A DNA stretch of 45,266 bases from Domibacillus indicus (GTDB lineage Bacteria; Bacillota; Bacilli; Bacillales; Domibacillaceae), in assembly GCF_023715895.1 (NCBI RefSeq), contig NZ_JAMBOO010000032.1:1-45266 (forward strand). The letters are read 5' to 3'. The position numbers were made by a program, and so were the translations under genes. Numbering within the stretch: the first letter of the stretch is position 1; the number at the start of each line of letters is the position of its first letter. Positions 1 to 7,925 of the stretch are shown here, in pieces. A model generated the notes under the pieces. The model saw only the letters and a program-made list of their open reading frames with translations, was not told the origin of the DNA and did no database searches.

Positions 1-50
1 ATTTGCTTTTTAAACTCAGGCGTGAATGTGCGGCGTTCTCGCTTTGTCAT
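1..50 (-). CDS. IS3-family transposase OrfA, N-terminal fragment (cut by window edge)
   Basis: The minus strand from position 50 opens with ATG and reads MTKRERRTFTPEFKKQ, the usual first residues of the helix-turn-helix OrfA subunit of IS3-family transposases (IS150-like group). Only these 16 or so residues lie in the window. OrfA binds the element's terminal repeats and normally combines with OrfB by programmed frameshifting, but neither the frameshift site nor OrfB is visible. The short start matches well, so the family call is fairly safe; the exact element is not named. Confidence 0.75.
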   Translation of the reverse strand, partial: MTKRERRTFTPEFKKQ

Positions 51-108
51 AGTTGGAGCTCCTCATCTGTTTTAGGTCAAGTGTACGTGACCTTAATTTT
101 TCTGTCCA
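1..108 (-). mobile_element. End of an IS3-type insertion sequence
   Basis: The OrfA start is followed, on the element's upstream side, by about 58 bases ending in TCTGTCCA near position 108. Read from the outside this starts with TGGACAGAAAAATTAAGG, and TG at the tip is typical of IS3-family ends. The exact boundary is inferred. The other end and any target duplication are outside the window. Confidence 0.55.
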
Positions 109-323
109 GATAAGTGTAGACGCTCCATAATCGGTCAAGTGGCATTTGTGTTAAATTACTCCATTGCATTTAAGCGGAGCTAGTAAATAGTTCTTGCTTA
201 AATACAATTGGCGGTATTTTTTAGGATTAGTTCAATTGTTTTATGCCAAACCGATAGACTGATATTACCAATGTATTAGTAAGTACTCTTGGACCTTGTC
301 TAGATGTACTGTTGCTTTTGTTT
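109..323. other. Intergenic spacer between IS end and VOC gene
   Basis: AT-rich sequence without a convincing reading frame, ribosome binding site or terminator. It may hold old insertion debris, but I see no recognisable repeat. Confidence 0.4.
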
Positions 324-353
324 TTGTAAATAGCGATCCCGAAAAGCTATAAT
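324..353 (+). promoter_or_regulatory. Putative SigmaA promoter of the VOC gene
   Basis: TTGTAA at 324-329 and a perfect TATAAT at 348-353 are separated by 18 bases, about 38 bases upstream of the start codon at 392. Confidence 0.5.
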
Positions 354-391
354 AACAATGGTATTTCTCTTCATAAGTAAAGGATGATCCT

Positions 392-781
392 ATGAATATT
401 AATAAAATTCATCATGCAGCAATTATTTGTTCGAACTATAAACGATCAAAAAAGTTTTATACGGAAATATTGGGTTTGGATATTATTGCAGAAACATACA
501 GAGAGGAGCGAGGTTCCTTTAAATTAGATTTACGTGTGGGAACGGCTGACCAAATTGAGTTATTTTCTTTTCCAGGAGCTCCTAAGCGACCAAGCTACCC
601 AGAAGCACAAGGGCTGCGTCATCTGGCGTTTGAGGTGGGAGATATTGATGAAGCTATTTGCAAACTGGAGAAGCAGGGGGTAACGGTAGAGCCGGTTCGC
701 ATCGACAAAGGAACAGGTCAACGCTTTACGTTTTTTCATGACCCGGATGGCCTTCCGCTTGAATTGTATGAAAAAATCTGA
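392..781 (+). CDS. VOC family (glyoxalase-like) protein, YaeR type
   Basis: A 129-residue single-module vicinal-oxygen-chelate protein. It begins with the beta-strand motif IHHAAI (His 7/8). Further candidate metal ligands follow at QIELF (Glu 56), LRHLAF (His 77) and LELYE (Glu 124), giving the His/Glu/His/Glu pattern of metal-binding VOC enzymes. FFHDPDGLPLELYE is the standard C-terminal signature. Two such modules would dimerise to form the active site. The family includes glyoxalase I-like and dioxygenase enzymes, and the substrate cannot be read from sequence. The start at 392 follows AAAGGATG with suitable spacing. It is the first host gene next to the left IS. Confidence 0.85.
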   Translation: MNINKIHHAAIICSNYKRSKKFYTEILGLDIIAETYREERGSFKLDLRVGTADQIELFSFPGAPKRPSYPEAQGLRHLAFEVGDIDEAICKLEKQGVTVEPVRIDKGTGQRFTFFHDPDGLPLELYEKI

Positions 782-845
782 CTTTCATTTCATTTTCGTT
801 CTTTCTGGATATACTATTGCAAGGATATCTAGAGAGGTGATGAAA

Positions 846-980
846 ATGAATCGTCAGCAAGAAGAAGGATCCATTTTAAAAGGATTGCAATGGAGTATCG
901 GGCTCAGCATTCCGCTTTGGATTTCCTTTTTTGGATGGTTAAAACTTTTTAGTGTTTTTATAAAAAGAGCACTTTCCTAA
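846..980 (+). CDS. Small single-pass membrane protein, 44 residues
   Basis: An unrecognised short protein. GAGAGGTG (832-839) sits six bases before the ATG at 846; an in-frame ATG at 840 abuts the ribosome binding site and is less likely. The N-terminus is hydrophilic (MNRQQEEGS). One hydrophobic segment follows (about residues 16-35, rich in Leu, Ile, Trp and Phe) and a basic tail ends in KRALS. It is followed directly by a rho-independent terminator, which supports a real transcript ending here. Function unknown. Confidence 0.5.
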   Translation: MNRQQEEGSILKGLQWSIGLSIPLWISFFGWLKLFSVFIKRALS

Positions 981-1014
981 TAGGATATTAATGGTAAAAT
1001 AAAATGAAAGTAAG

Positions 1015-1045
1015 ACAGAGCTTCTATAAAGAGGCTCTGTTTTTG
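1015..1045 (+). terminator. Rho-independent terminator
   Basis: The stem ACAGAGC...GCTCTGT is followed by a run of T, just after the small membrane protein gene. Confidence 0.8.
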
Positions 1046-1209
1046 GTTTAGAGAAAAAGAAGTGTGTCTCTTTATAAGGGTCCGATAAGGGAATTAGCCA
1101 GGAAGTAGTGACCGGTATTTATAAGTGATATATAGTCTTTAAGATGAAATGTATCCACAACTTATCGTTTAACGGAACAGCTCGATAAATAATGAGAGAA
1201 AGGCAGCTT

Positions 1210-1773
1210 ATGCGAAAGATCATAAAGTATACTTTTTACATAGTGATAGGTTTTCTGCTCCTTCTTCCGCTGGCACGAATGTTTCTTGTCGTTGATGAAC
1301 AGCCAACGGAAGCGGAGGTCATTATCACACTTAGTGGAGACACAGGACGATTAAGAAAAGCAGTCGAGTTATACAATAAAGGCTATAGCAGTAAAATAAT
1401 GCTGTCTAATGCGGCTGAACCAGGAACAACGCCAGAGGAAGCTGTAACGCTTGGCGTGCCAGAGCAGGATCTTCTATTAGAAACAGAAGCAACCAGTACA
1501 TACACCAATGCGCTTTATACAAAAACACTTATGGTTGAGCAAGGATTTGATTCAGCCATTGTCGTTTCATCTGACTATCACATGAGGAGGGTAAAGCTCA
1601 TTTTTGACCAGGTTTACAAGAACAGCGGGATTGAGCTGACTTATGTATCGTCACTGAGGAATGATGAGGCATGGTATCGAGACAAGAAAAACATTCGTCT
1701 TACGCTAAAAGAGTTTATCAAGCTGCCAGCTTATGAGCTGCGGCTGTATAAATGGATTGATATGGAGGGTTAG
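1210..1773 (+). CDS. YdcF-like (DUF218/SanA-ElyC superfamily) membrane-anchored protein
   Basis: A 187-residue protein with one N-terminal membrane segment (about residues 7-26). A DUF218 domain follows: the VIITLSGDTGRLRKAVELY strand-helix (about 37-55), the TEATSTYTNA motif (about 92-101) and SSDYHMRR (about 120-127). These conserved Asp, Ser/Thr and His positions define the YdcF/SanA/ElyC family, whose members are linked to envelope and polysaccharide-carrier metabolism; no reaction can be assigned here. The start at 1210 was chosen because AGAAAGG lies at good spacing; an ATG at 1192 adds six residues without a clear ribosome binding site. The stop codon lies six bases before the next start, so the pair is probably co-transcribed. 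Confidence 0.8.
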   Translation: MRKIIKYTFYIVIGFLLLLPLARMFLVVDEQPTEAEVIITLSGDTGRLRKAVELYNKGYSSKIMLSNAAEPGTTPEEAVTLGVPEQDLLLETEATSTYTNALYTKTLMVEQGFDSAIVVSSDYHMRRVKLIFDQVYKNSGIELTYVSSLRNDEAWYRDKKNIRLTLKEFIKLPAYELRLYKWIDMEG

Positions 1774-1778
1774 TGAAG

Positions 1779-2342
1779 ATGAAAAAATGGATCAGTGTAA
1801 TAGGGTTTGTTGTGCTCCTTGGGGCTTTGGCGGCTATTTGGTCGCCAGGCAAAGAAAAACAGGAGCAGACAGAGCAGGCTGCCCAGGAAAACAAGCCAGT
1901 GGCTGAACAAATTGACTCTGTTAAAGAGCATGTTGAGGAAAAGGAAGTTAAAAGCAAGGAAACAACGTCTGAAGAAACGTCTGAAGCAGCAGCTACCAAA
2001 CCAGTGGAGGAGACGGCTCCTCAAGTCACAGAAATTCCGGCGGAAGCCAATGAGCTGCTGAAGGAAGCGGAAAAATCAGGGACGGCTTCCGAGCAAACGC
2101 CAGCACCAAAAGCGGAAACAGGTTCAACGAGCGCAGATGTCGAAACCGGCGGTCTGTATTTTGCGTCCCAAGAAGAAGCGATGCAGTTTGTCTTTAGCCG
2201 CTTCTCTCAACAGGAAATTGCGCTTTATAACAAGGTTTCTGCCAACGGATTGACGGCGGAGCAGCAGCAAATGGCTCTTCAAATTGCTTATTCCCGTTTT
2301 AGTGCGGAAGAAATTGCGGCGATTGAGGCAGCACTAAAGTAA
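1779..2342 (+). CDS. Secreted or membrane-anchored acidic protein with a duplicated C-terminal motif
   Basis: No family recognised. The 187-residue product starts with a hydrophobic segment (about 4-20) resembling a signal anchor. A long Glu/Lys/Gln/Thr-rich low-complexity stretch (about 24-120) follows, then a compact helical C-terminus. This contains two related 10-residue units, FSRFSQQEIA and YSRFSAEEIA, about 35 residues apart, suggesting an internal duplication. GGAGGG at 1764-1769 supports the ATG at 1779; an in-frame GTG at 1773 is too close. It is probably co-expressed with the YdcF-like gene. The low-complexity linker may span the cell wall, leaving the duplicated domain outside; this is inference. 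Confidence 0.65.
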   Translation: MKKWISVIGFVVLLGALAAIWSPGKEKQEQTEQAAQENKPVAEQIDSVKEHVEEKEVKSKETTSEETSEAAATKPVEETAPQVTEIPAEANELLKEAEKSGTASEQTPAPKAETGSTSADVETGGLYFASQEEAMQFVFSRFSQQEIALYNKVSANGLTAEQQQMALQIAYSRFSAEEIAAIEAALK

Positions 2343-2361
2343 GGTTAACAGGTAAAGAAAC

Positions 2362-2412
2362 GGAATTTGTCGAACGAATAACCTTACGTCAATGAAAGTT
2401 AGGTTTTATAAT
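2362..2412 (+). promoter_or_regulatory. Putative Spo0A-box promoter upstream of the SGNH hydrolase
   Basis: TTTGTCGAAC at 2366-2375 contains the Spo0A-box core TGTCGAA. A perfect TATAAT lies at 2407-2412 with only a weak -35 (TTACGT, 2384-2389). The 19-base string GGAATTTGTCGAACGAATA (2362-2380) recurs exactly at 11084-11102, where the distance to TATAAT differs by one base. A weak -35 with an upstream box fits activator-dependent transcription. Confidence 0.5.
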
Positions 2413-2447
2413 GGTATTATCATCCATTAAAGGAAAAGGAGAAGAAG

Positions 2448-3278
2448 ATGTCTAAACACTTTTCGTTAATCCTGGCTATCGTTTCAACCATTTCCGTCTT
2501 GCTTGCAGGCAAGTGGCACTATGACAACAAAATCGAAGTGCAGGGCCAGACAGCTTATGCGGCTTACAAACAGAAAGAGGAGCAAAAAGCGCTGCTTGAT
2601 TCTTTAGATCCTGAATTGAATCCAAGTCAGCCTCTTGTCGATTATCTTCAGTATAAGTCCCTGACACAGGATCAGGTGATAATCTCGCTGCTTGGCAGCA
2701 GCGGAACTGCCGGTATCGGAGCGAGTGGCCCGCAATACACCTGGGGAAACCGTCTCGAAGCACAGCTTCACTCTTTAGGGAAAGATTTTCAAAAAATACA
2801 CATACATACGCATGGATTTCCCGAATACTCCACAGCCCGGTTAGTGAAAGAAGCAAAAGTAAAAAGCGTCATTGGCGACAACCCAGACCTGGTTATTGTT
2901 GAAGCTGCCCTTTTTCAAAATTACGACCAGCATGTATCGATGGACGAAACAAAAGAGAATGTCGAGGCGATCGTTCGTTCTATACAAAAAAACGCACCTG
3001 AAGCCAAAATCCTTCTCACGTCATCTAACCCGATATCAATCGTTTCAGAAGAAAGAACAGAAAATCATGCAGGCTACACCTATAACGATTATACGAGAGA
3101 ACTTACTCGGCTTACGAAGGAGAAAAGGTGGGCTTACGTGAATATCCACAACGAAATGGAGGCTCGTCTGGCTGCTGAGAACAAAAAGCTGTCGACGATT
3201 TTAACGCAAGGCATGTATCCAAATGATAATGGGTACTTGCTATGGTCAGAAACGATATTTGCCCATATGACAAAATAG
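2448..3278 (+). CDS. SGNH/GDSL-hydrolase-like exported protein with a degenerate catalytic His block
   Basis: A 276-residue protein with an N-terminal signal or anchor segment (about 5-21). The SGNH fold is suggested by LLGSSGTAG (block I; nucleophile would be Ser 85), the following PDLVIVEAALFQN strand, ILLTSSNP, and the block-V-like YPNDNGYLLW near the C-terminus. In active GDSL enzymes block V carries a catalytic His (DGxHPN); here the matching position is Tyr (GMYPN), and block III lacks the usual GxND. It may therefore be inactive, use another His, or bind a ligand. GGAAAAGGAGAAG precedes the ATG, and a terminator follows. The promoter resembles that of the c-di-GMP riboswitch transcript near 11.1 kb. 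Confidence 0.7.
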   Translation: MSKHFSLILAIVSTISVLLAGKWHYDNKIEVQGQTAYAAYKQKEEQKALLDSLDPELNPSQPLVDYLQYKSLTQDQVIISLLGSSGTAGIGASGPQYTWGNRLEAQLHSLGKDFQKIHIHTHGFPEYSTARLVKEAKVKSVIGDNPDLVIVEAALFQNYDQHVSMDETKENVEAIVRSIQKNAPEAKILLTSSNPISIVSEERTENHAGYTYNDYTRELTRLTKEKRWAYVNIHNEMEARLAAENKKLSTILTQGMYPNDNGYLLWSETIFAHMTK

Positions 3279-3350
3279 GTGAGCCGTGCAGAAGGGTGAA
3301 TAAAGGACAAATTTACTGAGGCTTGAATGGGAAAAACTCATAGGAAATAA

Positions 3351-3386
3351 AGCATCTGGAGCATGTTAGTTCCGGGTGTTTTTTTT
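3351..3386 (+). terminator. Rho-independent terminator
   Basis: AGCATCTGGA pairs with TCCGGGTGTT (some G-U pairs) and is followed by eight T residues. Confidence 0.7.
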
Positions 3387-3420
3387 GTATGTAAGAGCTT
3401 ATGTTTAAAAAGTTAGGTTT

Positions 3421-3543
3421 TCATTGAATTAAAAAATAGCCTGGGAAATGCCTGCTGAAGAGAAAAAGAGATTGTTGAAACCATTCTAAGATCTCCTCTG
3501 TAAAATGATAGGGGTAAATTTTATAATTCAATCTTTTGATCAT
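3421..3543 (-). CDS. Possible small protein, 40 residues
   Basis: On the minus strand AAAAAAAGGAGC lies five bases before an ATG at 3543, an excellent ribosome binding site. The product begins MIKRLNYKIYPYHF and is rich in aromatic residues, with an amphipathic or hydrophobic middle (EWFQQSLFLFSRHF). I do not recognise it. It is divergent from the deoR-type gene. The strong Shine-Dalgarno sequence is the main support; conservation is needed to confirm it. Confidence 0.35.
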   Translation of the reverse strand: MIKRLNYKIYPYHFTEEILEWFQQSLFLFSRHFPGYFLIQ

Positions 3544-3574
3544 GATATGCTCCTTTTTTTCGAAATCAGTAACA

Positions 3575-3622
3575 TTTTGATCAAAAAAATACATGTACAA
3601 AGGAGAAACGATCAACTATAAT
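3575..3622 (+). promoter_or_regulatory. Putative promoter and operator of the sugar operon
   Basis: TGTACA (3594-3599) and TATAAT (3617-3622) have 17-base spacing. The perfect palindrome TTTTGATCAAAA (3575-3586) lies just upstream of the -35 and is a candidate operator for the adjacent DeoR-type regulator or another protein. Confidence 0.5.
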
Positions 3623-3678
3623 AAAAAAAAGTAAAAAACGAATCAATATTCTGAAAATTTAATCGTAGGTGAGCGACT

Positions 3679-4467
3679 ATGATCACAAAGCAAAGACATA
3701 ACCTGATGCTTGAAATGATCAGGGACAAAAAAACCGTCAGTATTTCACAGCTGGCAAAGGAGCTGGGCATCTCTAATGTAACGGCCCGGCGCGATGTCGA
3801 GTTTCTGGAAAAGCAGTCCAAGAACGTGATTCGAATCAGGGGAGGAGCTGAATGGAAAGCGGACCTGCCGGATTATTCAACAAAGGATTTGAACGATCGT
3901 TTTCAGCAGCAATACGAAAAAAACAGGCTTGAAAAGCAGCAAATTGCCCGGAAAGCGTCATCTCTTATCGAACAAAATGAAAGCGTTATCATCGATGCAG
4001 GATCGACCACCTTTCATCTCGCTCAAAGCCTCGATTCGCAAAAAAGAATCACCGCTTTTTTAACGGCAGTGAATATTGCCGAGGCGCTTGAAGAAAAAGA
4101 GAACATTACAAAGGTATTGATGGGCGGCATATTTCGTTCGCGGACGACAACGATTGTCAGCTCCGTTTTAAAAGACAGCTTGAGCACCTTGTATGCGGAT
4201 AAAGTATTTATCGGTGTATCAGGCGTGTCGCTGGAAAAAGGCTTTACGTGCCATGATTTATTAGAAGTAGAGGTAAAGAGAATGCTTGCCCGCTCTGCTC
4301 GGGAAGTCTACTGGCTGGCGGATTCTTCAAAAATAAATACGATTGCCTCATTTCAGGTTCTAGACTTGGAATCTCATCATACCATTATTACGGATGACAA
4401 GATTGAGTCTTCTATTCTCGAACAATTGCGGCAAAGAGTGAATGTGATGATTGCAGAAAGGAGGTGA
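3679..4467 (+). CDS. DeoR/GlpR-family transcriptional regulator
   Basis: A 262-residue regulator. The N-terminal winged helix (about residues 5-58) contains VSISQLAKELGISNVTARRD followed by IRIRGGAEW, the classic DeoR signature. The C-terminal sugar-phosphate sensor domain (about 75-250) has DAGSTTFHLA (107-116) and a later LADSSK element, as in GlpR, FruR and DeoR. Such proteins usually repress sugar operons until a phosphorylated intermediate binds. It is the first gene of a same-strand group with a phosphofructokinase-family enzyme and a sugar ABC importer, so those are its likely targets. The ribosome binding site AGGTGAG precedes the ATG; the next gene begins four bases after the stop. 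Confidence 0.9.
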   Translation: MITKQRHNLMLEMIRDKKTVSISQLAKELGISNVTARRDVEFLEKQSKNVIRIRGGAEWKADLPDYSTKDLNDRFQQQYEKNRLEKQQIARKASSLIEQNESVIIDAGSTTFHLAQSLDSQKRITAFLTAVNIAEALEEKENITKVLMGGIFRSRTTTIVSSVLKDSLSTLYADKVFIGVSGVSLEKGFTCHDLLEVEVKRMLARSAREVYWLADSSKINTIASFQVLDLESHHTIITDDKIESSILEQLRQRVNVMIAERR

Positions 4468-4471
4468 GAAC

Positions 4472-5641
4472 GTGACGAATATGCTGATCGCACAATCGGG
4501 CGGTCCGACATCGGTTATTAATCAATCATTGTATGGAGCTGTTTTGGCTGCTGTGGCAAATCCAGCGATCCATCATGTGTACGGCTCCTTGAATGGAGTG
4601 GAAGGCCTGGTGCGTGACCGGATGGTGCTGCTGGACGGTGAGCTGAGTACGCTGGAGAAAGCGGCCCATCAGCCGGGAGCTCTTCTCGGCGGATCAAGAT
4701 ACGAATTAATCGAAGGGGACATGGAGCGGATTATCCGTAAAATGGATGAACGGGATATTCGTATTTTCTGCTACATAGGCGGAAACGGCTCATCCAGAAC
4801 TGTTCAGGCGCTTCATGATTATGTACAATCTATCCGGAAAGACATGGTGTTCGTGCATATCCCAAAAACCATTGATAACGATTTGTTTGGCACAGATCAC
4901 ACGCCCGGCTACGGCAGTGCCGCCAAGTTTTTCATTCAGTCGATTCAATGGATTGGGGCGGATATGGACTCTTTAGGCAGTTATGATCAAGTTGAATTGA
5001 TTGAAGTGATGGGAGGAAATTCAGGCTGGCTGGCGGCTGCGAGTGCTTTTGGCAAAGAGAGGCCGGATCAATTTCCACAGCTGATTTACCTGCCGGAAAA
5101 AACGCGGACACTTGACCAATTTCTGCAGGAGATTGAAAGCTATTATCGGAAGTTCAAAAAGCTGATGGTCATTGTGCCCGACCATTTTCAAGTGGACGGT
5201 ATCCGCTCTCCGTCCTCGTCTAACAAAAAAAGAAAAGGCTACAATGGCGGCATCAGCCATATGCTGTCGAGTGAGATTGTCGATAAGCTCGGCTACAAAA
5301 CAAGGCTGACTAGCCCTGGCTCCTTATATAGAAGCGCTTTTGGCCTGGCCTCCCAAACGGATCTTCAGGAAGCAAAGCTTTTAGGAGAAAGGGCCGTTGA
5401 AGCAGCACTGAGCGGTTCGTCCGGTGTAATGATGAGCTTAAAGCGGCTGCAGGATGACCCGTACTGTTGCGCGGTCGAAGCGGTGCCACTGAACGATATT
5501 GCCGGAAAAGAACGAACGCTTCCTTCTTTTTATTGGGATGACCAAGCTCAAATGGCCACTCCAGCCTTTCAAAATTATTTACGGCCTTTAATCGATTTCA
5601 ACATAATGAAACCGCTTACTATTTTGCGTAAATCATTTTAA
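4472..5641 (+). CDS. 6-phosphofructokinase-family enzyme (PPi-type features)
   Basis: A 389-residue protein of the phosphofructokinase fold, longer than the bacterial ATP enzyme (about 320). The N-terminus has AQSGGPTSVIN. The phosphoryl-donor motif reads GGNGS (about 103-107) where ATP enzymes have GGDGS. The catalytic loop is PKTIDND (about 131-137), whose Lys is typical of PPi-dependent enzymes; ATP enzymes have Gly there (PGTIDND). Further motifs are the substrate-binding MGGNSGWLAA and a GYNGGISH segment. It should phosphorylate fructose 6-phosphate or a related sugar phosphate, but the donor is uncertain because the two diagnostic sites disagree and the metal-binding Asp is Asn. GTG at 4472 is preferred since AAAGGAGG precedes it by seven bases. 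Confidence 0.8.
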   Translation: MTNMLIAQSGGPTSVINQSLYGAVLAAVANPAIHHVYGSLNGVEGLVRDRMVLLDGELSTLEKAAHQPGALLGGSRYELIEGDMERIIRKMDERDIRIFCYIGGNGSSRTVQALHDYVQSIRKDMVFVHIPKTIDNDLFGTDHTPGYGSAAKFFIQSIQWIGADMDSLGSYDQVELIEVMGGNSGWLAAASAFGKERPDQFPQLIYLPEKTRTLDQFLQEIESYYRKFKKLMVIVPDHFQVDGIRSPSSSNKKRKGYNGGISHMLSSEIVDKLGYKTRLTSPGSLYRSAFGLASQTDLQEAKLLGERAVEAALSGSSGVMMSLKRLQDDPYCCAVEAVPLNDIAGKERTLPSFYWDDQAQMATPAFQNYLRPLIDFNIMKPLTILRKSF

Positions 5642-5661
5642 CATTGAGGGAGATGAACCTT

Positions 5662-6975
5662 TTGAAGAAAAAATGGTTTTCAACACTCTTTGCTGTTTCG
5701 TTATTCATGACTGCATGCTCCCCCCCTTCAACATCAAACACAGCCGGTTCTGAACCAGAGCAGGAAGCATCCAAAAGCGACGATGGAAGAACGCAGGTGC
5801 GCTGGATGCAGCACTGGGTAAATGAACAAGGTCCCGACAAAATCAACGAAGTAAAAGCCGCTTTTGAAAAAAAACACCCAGATATTGAACTCATCATTGA
5901 AGATATTCCTTTTGCACAAGAGCATGACAAGCTCTTATCCCTGGATTTAGCGGGTATGCCGCCGGATGTCATTACAGCTTCAGGCGCCTGGGTAACAGAA
6001 TTTGCGGATGCGGGTATGATTGACCCGATTGATTCTTATATCGAGAAGCTGCCGGAAGATTACCAGGCGGCCATTGAAGGCCCGATGACACAGCCGTGGA
6101 AAGGCAAGCGCTACGGCATTCCGATTACGAACGGAAATATTGCCCTGTTTTACAATAAGAAGCTTCTCGAAGAAGCAGGCGTCGAGCCGCCAAAAACATG
6201 GGACGAGTTTTTAGCCGCTTCGATTAAATTAACCGACACAAGCAAAAACCAATATGCACTGACAGGCAACCTGGCTGCTGAGCCGCCAACCGTTATTTCT
6301 TACGAGATCTTCCCGTTTATTCTTCAAGCCGGAGGTAAAATTATTGAAAATAACCGGGCTGCCTTCAACACGCCAGAAGGCGTAAAAGCATTGGAGTTTT
6401 ACAAGTCGTTAGTGAAAGAACACAAAGTCACAACGCCTGGGGAATTGAGTGCAGGTGAAAAAGAAAAACGGGCGAACTTCTCAGCAGGAAATGTCGCTTT
6501 TATGTTTGAAGGCCCGTGGGGCGTTAAAATTCAGGAAGGTTTGAATCCTGATTTAGAATTTGGTGTCGTGCCTCTACCAGCTGGTGAACAAACAGGCACG
6601 ATTGCGCAGGGATCTGTCCTGACTCTGGCCTCAAAAGGGAAAAACAAAGAAGCAGCCTGGAAGTTTATTGAGTTTATGGGCAGTGCAGAAGGACAGCTGC
6701 TGTGGGATAAAGCGACAAACTTCTTCCCGTACAACAAACAAACAATGCAAGACCCTTATTTCCAGGAAGATCCGTATTTAAAGGTGTTTATTGACCAAGC
6801 GGAAACGGCAGACCGGGTAGAAGTCATTGATAACTTCCTGCCGCAGGCGAATGATTTAAGAAAGCAGTTTACGATTGAAGTGCAAAATTATTTAACGGAT
6901 AAAAAGACAGCAAAGGAGGCTTTGGACGATGCAGCGACCTATTGGAATGCAGCGTTTGAAAAAGCTGAGCAGTGA
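5662..6975 (+). CDS. Sugar ABC transporter substrate-binding lipoprotein (family 1)
   Basis: About 437 residues. The signal peptide ends in a lipobox FMTAC, placing the modified Cys near residue 19, so the mature protein is tethered outside the membrane. The remainder is a MalE-like family 1 solute-binding protein: VRWMQHW strand, GMPPDVITASGAW, the RYGIPITNGNIALFYNKKLLEEAGV hinge segment read as separate motifs, NVAFMFEGPWG, and a C-terminal NYLTDKKTAKEALDD helix. The sugar is not predictable. TTG at 5662 is chosen because AGGGAG lies nine bases upstream; upstream in-frame TTG and ATG codons sit on or before that site. It overlaps the first permease by 47 bases. Confidence 0.88.
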   Translation: MKKKWFSTLFAVSLFMTACSPPSTSNTAGSEPEQEASKSDDGRTQVRWMQHWVNEQGPDKINEVKAAFEKKHPDIELIIEDIPFAQEHDKLLSLDLAGMPPDVITASGAWVTEFADAGMIDPIDSYIEKLPEDYQAAIEGPMTQPWKGKRYGIPITNGNIALFYNKKLLEEAGVEPPKTWDEFLAASIKLTDTSKNQYALTGNLAAEPPTVISYEIFPFILQAGGKIIENNRAAFNTPEGVKALEFYKSLVKEHKVTTPGELSAGEKEKRANFSAGNVAFMFEGPWGVKIQEGLNPDLEFGVVPLPAGEQTGTIAQGSVLTLASKGKNKEAAWKFIEFMGSAEGQLLWDKATNFFPYNKQTMQDPYFQEDPYLKVFIDQAETADRVEVIDNFLPQANDLRKQFTIEVQNYLTDKKTAKEALDDAATYWNAAFEKAEQ

Positions 6976-7924
6976 TGGTCTGCGGGGGCTCTCAAAGAGC
7001 CTCCCCTTTCTGAAAAACAGTGAGGAGCCGGCAGGGAATCAAGCAAAGAACCTGCAGCAATTCTTCGTAAAAGTTTCCTTTATTATGCCGGCGATGACGG
7101 TTTTGATCCTGTTAACAGGCTACCCGCTTTTCCAGGTGATTCAAATGAGCTTTTATGATTACACGGACAAAGCGAATCCGGTTTTTGCCGGTCTGGCGAA
7201 TTACAGCCACTTTATTGTCGACCCGCTGTTTTGGAACGCCTTGAAAAATACGGTCATTTTTACTTTTACGAGCGTGCTTCTTGGACTGGCGGCCGGCATG
7301 ACCTTCGCCCTTTTATTAAACCAGCCGATCAATTCGAAGTTTCGGGGCGTGTTCCGGGCGCTGCTCATGTTTCCATGGCTGACGTCTTCTACCGTCGTAG
7401 CCGCCATCTTCATGCTCATGTTTAATCCGTTCGGGCTCGTCAACTACCTGCTGAAAGGCATTGGGCTGGAGACCATTTCGCAGACAGCGTGGCTGAGCAA
7501 TGAAACAACGGCTCTTTTTGCCGTTATTATCGCCAATGTATGGCGCGGTTTTCCGTTTATGATGCTGATGATTTTAGCGAGCCTGCAAACCATTTCTCAT
7601 GATTTATATGAAGCAGCCGATATTGACGGCGCCGGCTTTTTTCAAAAGCTGTTCTACATTACCATTCCCCAGATTAAAAACATCATCTTAACCGTAGCGG
7701 TTTTAGAATTTATTTGGAATTTCCGCTCTTTTGATCTTGTGTTTCTCATGACAGGAGGAGGCCCGGTAAACTCAACCGAAATTCTATCCACGTATGTGTA
7801 CCATTATGCATTTAGAACGCTTGACTTTGGTTATGCATCTGCGACTGCCATTTTCATGCTGATGATCATGATTGTCATTTCCTCATTGTACATTCGGGCA
7901 TCGATTCGAAAGGAGAGAGCGTAA
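6929..7924 (+). CDS. Carbohydrate ABC transporter permease, MalF/UgpA type
   Basis: A 331-residue inner-membrane permease of the CUT1 family with about six membrane segments from residue 47 onward, and a cytoplasmic N-terminal extension of some 45 residues. The EAA loop, EAADIDGAGFFQKLFYITIP (228-247), docks with the ATPase. AAAGGAGG is nine bases before the ATG, inside the end of the binding-protein gene, so translation is probably coupled. No ATPase gene is present in the group, as is common for Bacillus CUT1 importers that share a multitask ATPase such as MsmX; the sharing is inferred. Confidence 0.9.
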   Translation: MQRPIGMQRLKKLSSDGLRGLSKSLPFLKNSEEPAGNQAKNLQQFFVKVSFIMPAMTVLILLTGYPLFQVIQMSFYDYTDKANPVFAGLANYSHFIVDPLFWNALKNTVIFTFTSVLLGLAAGMTFALLLNQPINSKFRGVFRALLMFPWLTSSTVVAAIFMLMFNPFGLVNYLLKGIGLETISQTAWLSNETTALFAVIIANVWRGFPFMMLMILASLQTISHDLYEAADIDGAGFFQKLFYITIPQIKNIILTVAVLEFIWNFRSFDLVFLMTGGGPVNSTEILSTYVYHYAFRTLDFGYASATAIFMLMIMIVISSLYIRASIRKERA

Positions 7925-7925
7925 G

